DNA of 5,671 nucleotides, taken from the NCBI GenBank assembly GCA_002683155.1, contig NYST01000033.1, positions 1-5,671 on the forward strand, in the 5' to 3' direction. The stretch is from Methanobacteriota archaeon (GTDB taxonomy: Archaea > Thermoplasmatota > Poseidoniia > Poseidoniales > Thalassarchaeaceae). The notes beneath the pieces were generated by a model that was not told where the DNA came from, did no database searches, and worked only from the letters and a program-made list of their open reading frames with translations. Made by a program: the position numbers and the translations under genes. Positions 5,573-5,671 of this stretch are shown piece after piece (positions within the stretch are counted from its first letter, which is position 1; the number at the start of each line of letters is the position of its first letter).

Positions 5573-5671
5573 TTACCCAAGTTCTCCTAAACCAAGCTCT
5601 CTGCTGATAACTATGCGCTGTATTTCACTAGTTCCTTCACCAATTTCAAGAACTTTTGCGTCACGGTAATA
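5573..5671 (-). CDS. Acyl-CoA dehydrogenase, C-terminal tail (runs off right edge)
   Basis: Thirty-two residues and a TAA stop are visible, reading YYRDAKVLEIGEG followed by TSEIQRIVISRELGLGELG. This is the C-terminal helix region of FAD-dependent acyl-CoA dehydrogenases. The Glu in GEGTSEIQR (codon 5636-5638) matches the general-base glutamate of medium- and short-chain enzymes (IYEGTSQIQR in MCAD). The tail differs from the EGTHDIHALILGR pattern of glutaryl-CoA dehydrogenase, so it is probably not the lower-pathway enzyme of the mammalian glutarate route. It is on the same strand as the tryptophan genes and only 46 bases upstream of the deaminase, so co-transcription is plausible. The chain-length or branched-chain substrate cannot be judged from the tail. 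Confidence 0.92.
   Translation of the reverse strand, partial: YYRDAKVLEIGEGTSEIQRIVISRELGLGELG

Overview
The window is a dense bacterial chromosomal segment with no stretch of more than 50 bases between genes. By eye the base composition is mid-40s % GC. It contains one rightward gene and a leftward block that carries the core of the oxidative tryptophan (kynurenine) degradation pathway. I cannot fix the organism. Free-living bacterial style (four-base start/stop overlaps, a TTG start, a possibly leaderless gene) and the protein types fit an uncultured aquatic heterotroph. An actinomycete-like lineage is possible, but that is a weak inference.

Layout, left to right. At 1-182 (minus) is the N-terminal third or less of an alpha/beta hydrolase running off the left edge. 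A 49-base divergent spacer follows. At 232-1644 (plus) is a complete amidase-signature enzyme with an intact Lys-cisSer-Ser triad. Its stop codon interlocks with that of the convergent next gene in a shared CTAG. From 1641 to 5526 five minus-strand genes form what looks like one operon. In transcription order they are a 2-aminomuconate deaminase (RidA fold, nbaF-like), 3-hydroxyanthranilate 3,4-dioxygenase (nbaC-like), aminocarboxymuconate-semialdehyde decarboxylase (nbaD-like), kynureninase (kynU) and a class I SAM-dependent methyltransferase of unknown substrate. Gaps or overlaps between these five are +8, -4, -8 and -4 bases. At 5573-5671 (minus) is the C-terminal tail of an acyl-CoA dehydrogenase, 46 bases upstream of the deaminase, so it may be an earlier gene of the same transcript.

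How they work together. Kynureninase cleaves (3-hydroxy)kynurenine to (3-hydroxy)anthranilate plus alanine. The dioxygenase opens 3-hydroxyanthranilate to aminocarboxymuconate semialdehyde (ACMS). The decarboxylase turns this into 2-aminomuconate semialdehyde, diverting it from spontaneous quinolinate formation. After an oxidation step whose gene is not in the window, the RidA-fold deaminase releases ammonia from 2-aminomuconate to give oxalocrotonate. The kynureninase carries the residues I recall as marking preference for the 3-hydroxylated substrate, which agrees with its neighbours. Genes for tryptophan dioxygenase, formamidase, kynurenine monooxygenase and aminomuconate-semialdehyde dehydrogenase are not seen here and should lie elsewhere. 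The methyltransferase is the least explained member and the best candidate for something new. I saw no RNA gene, mobile element, CRISPR array, long repeat or convincing intrinsic terminator.
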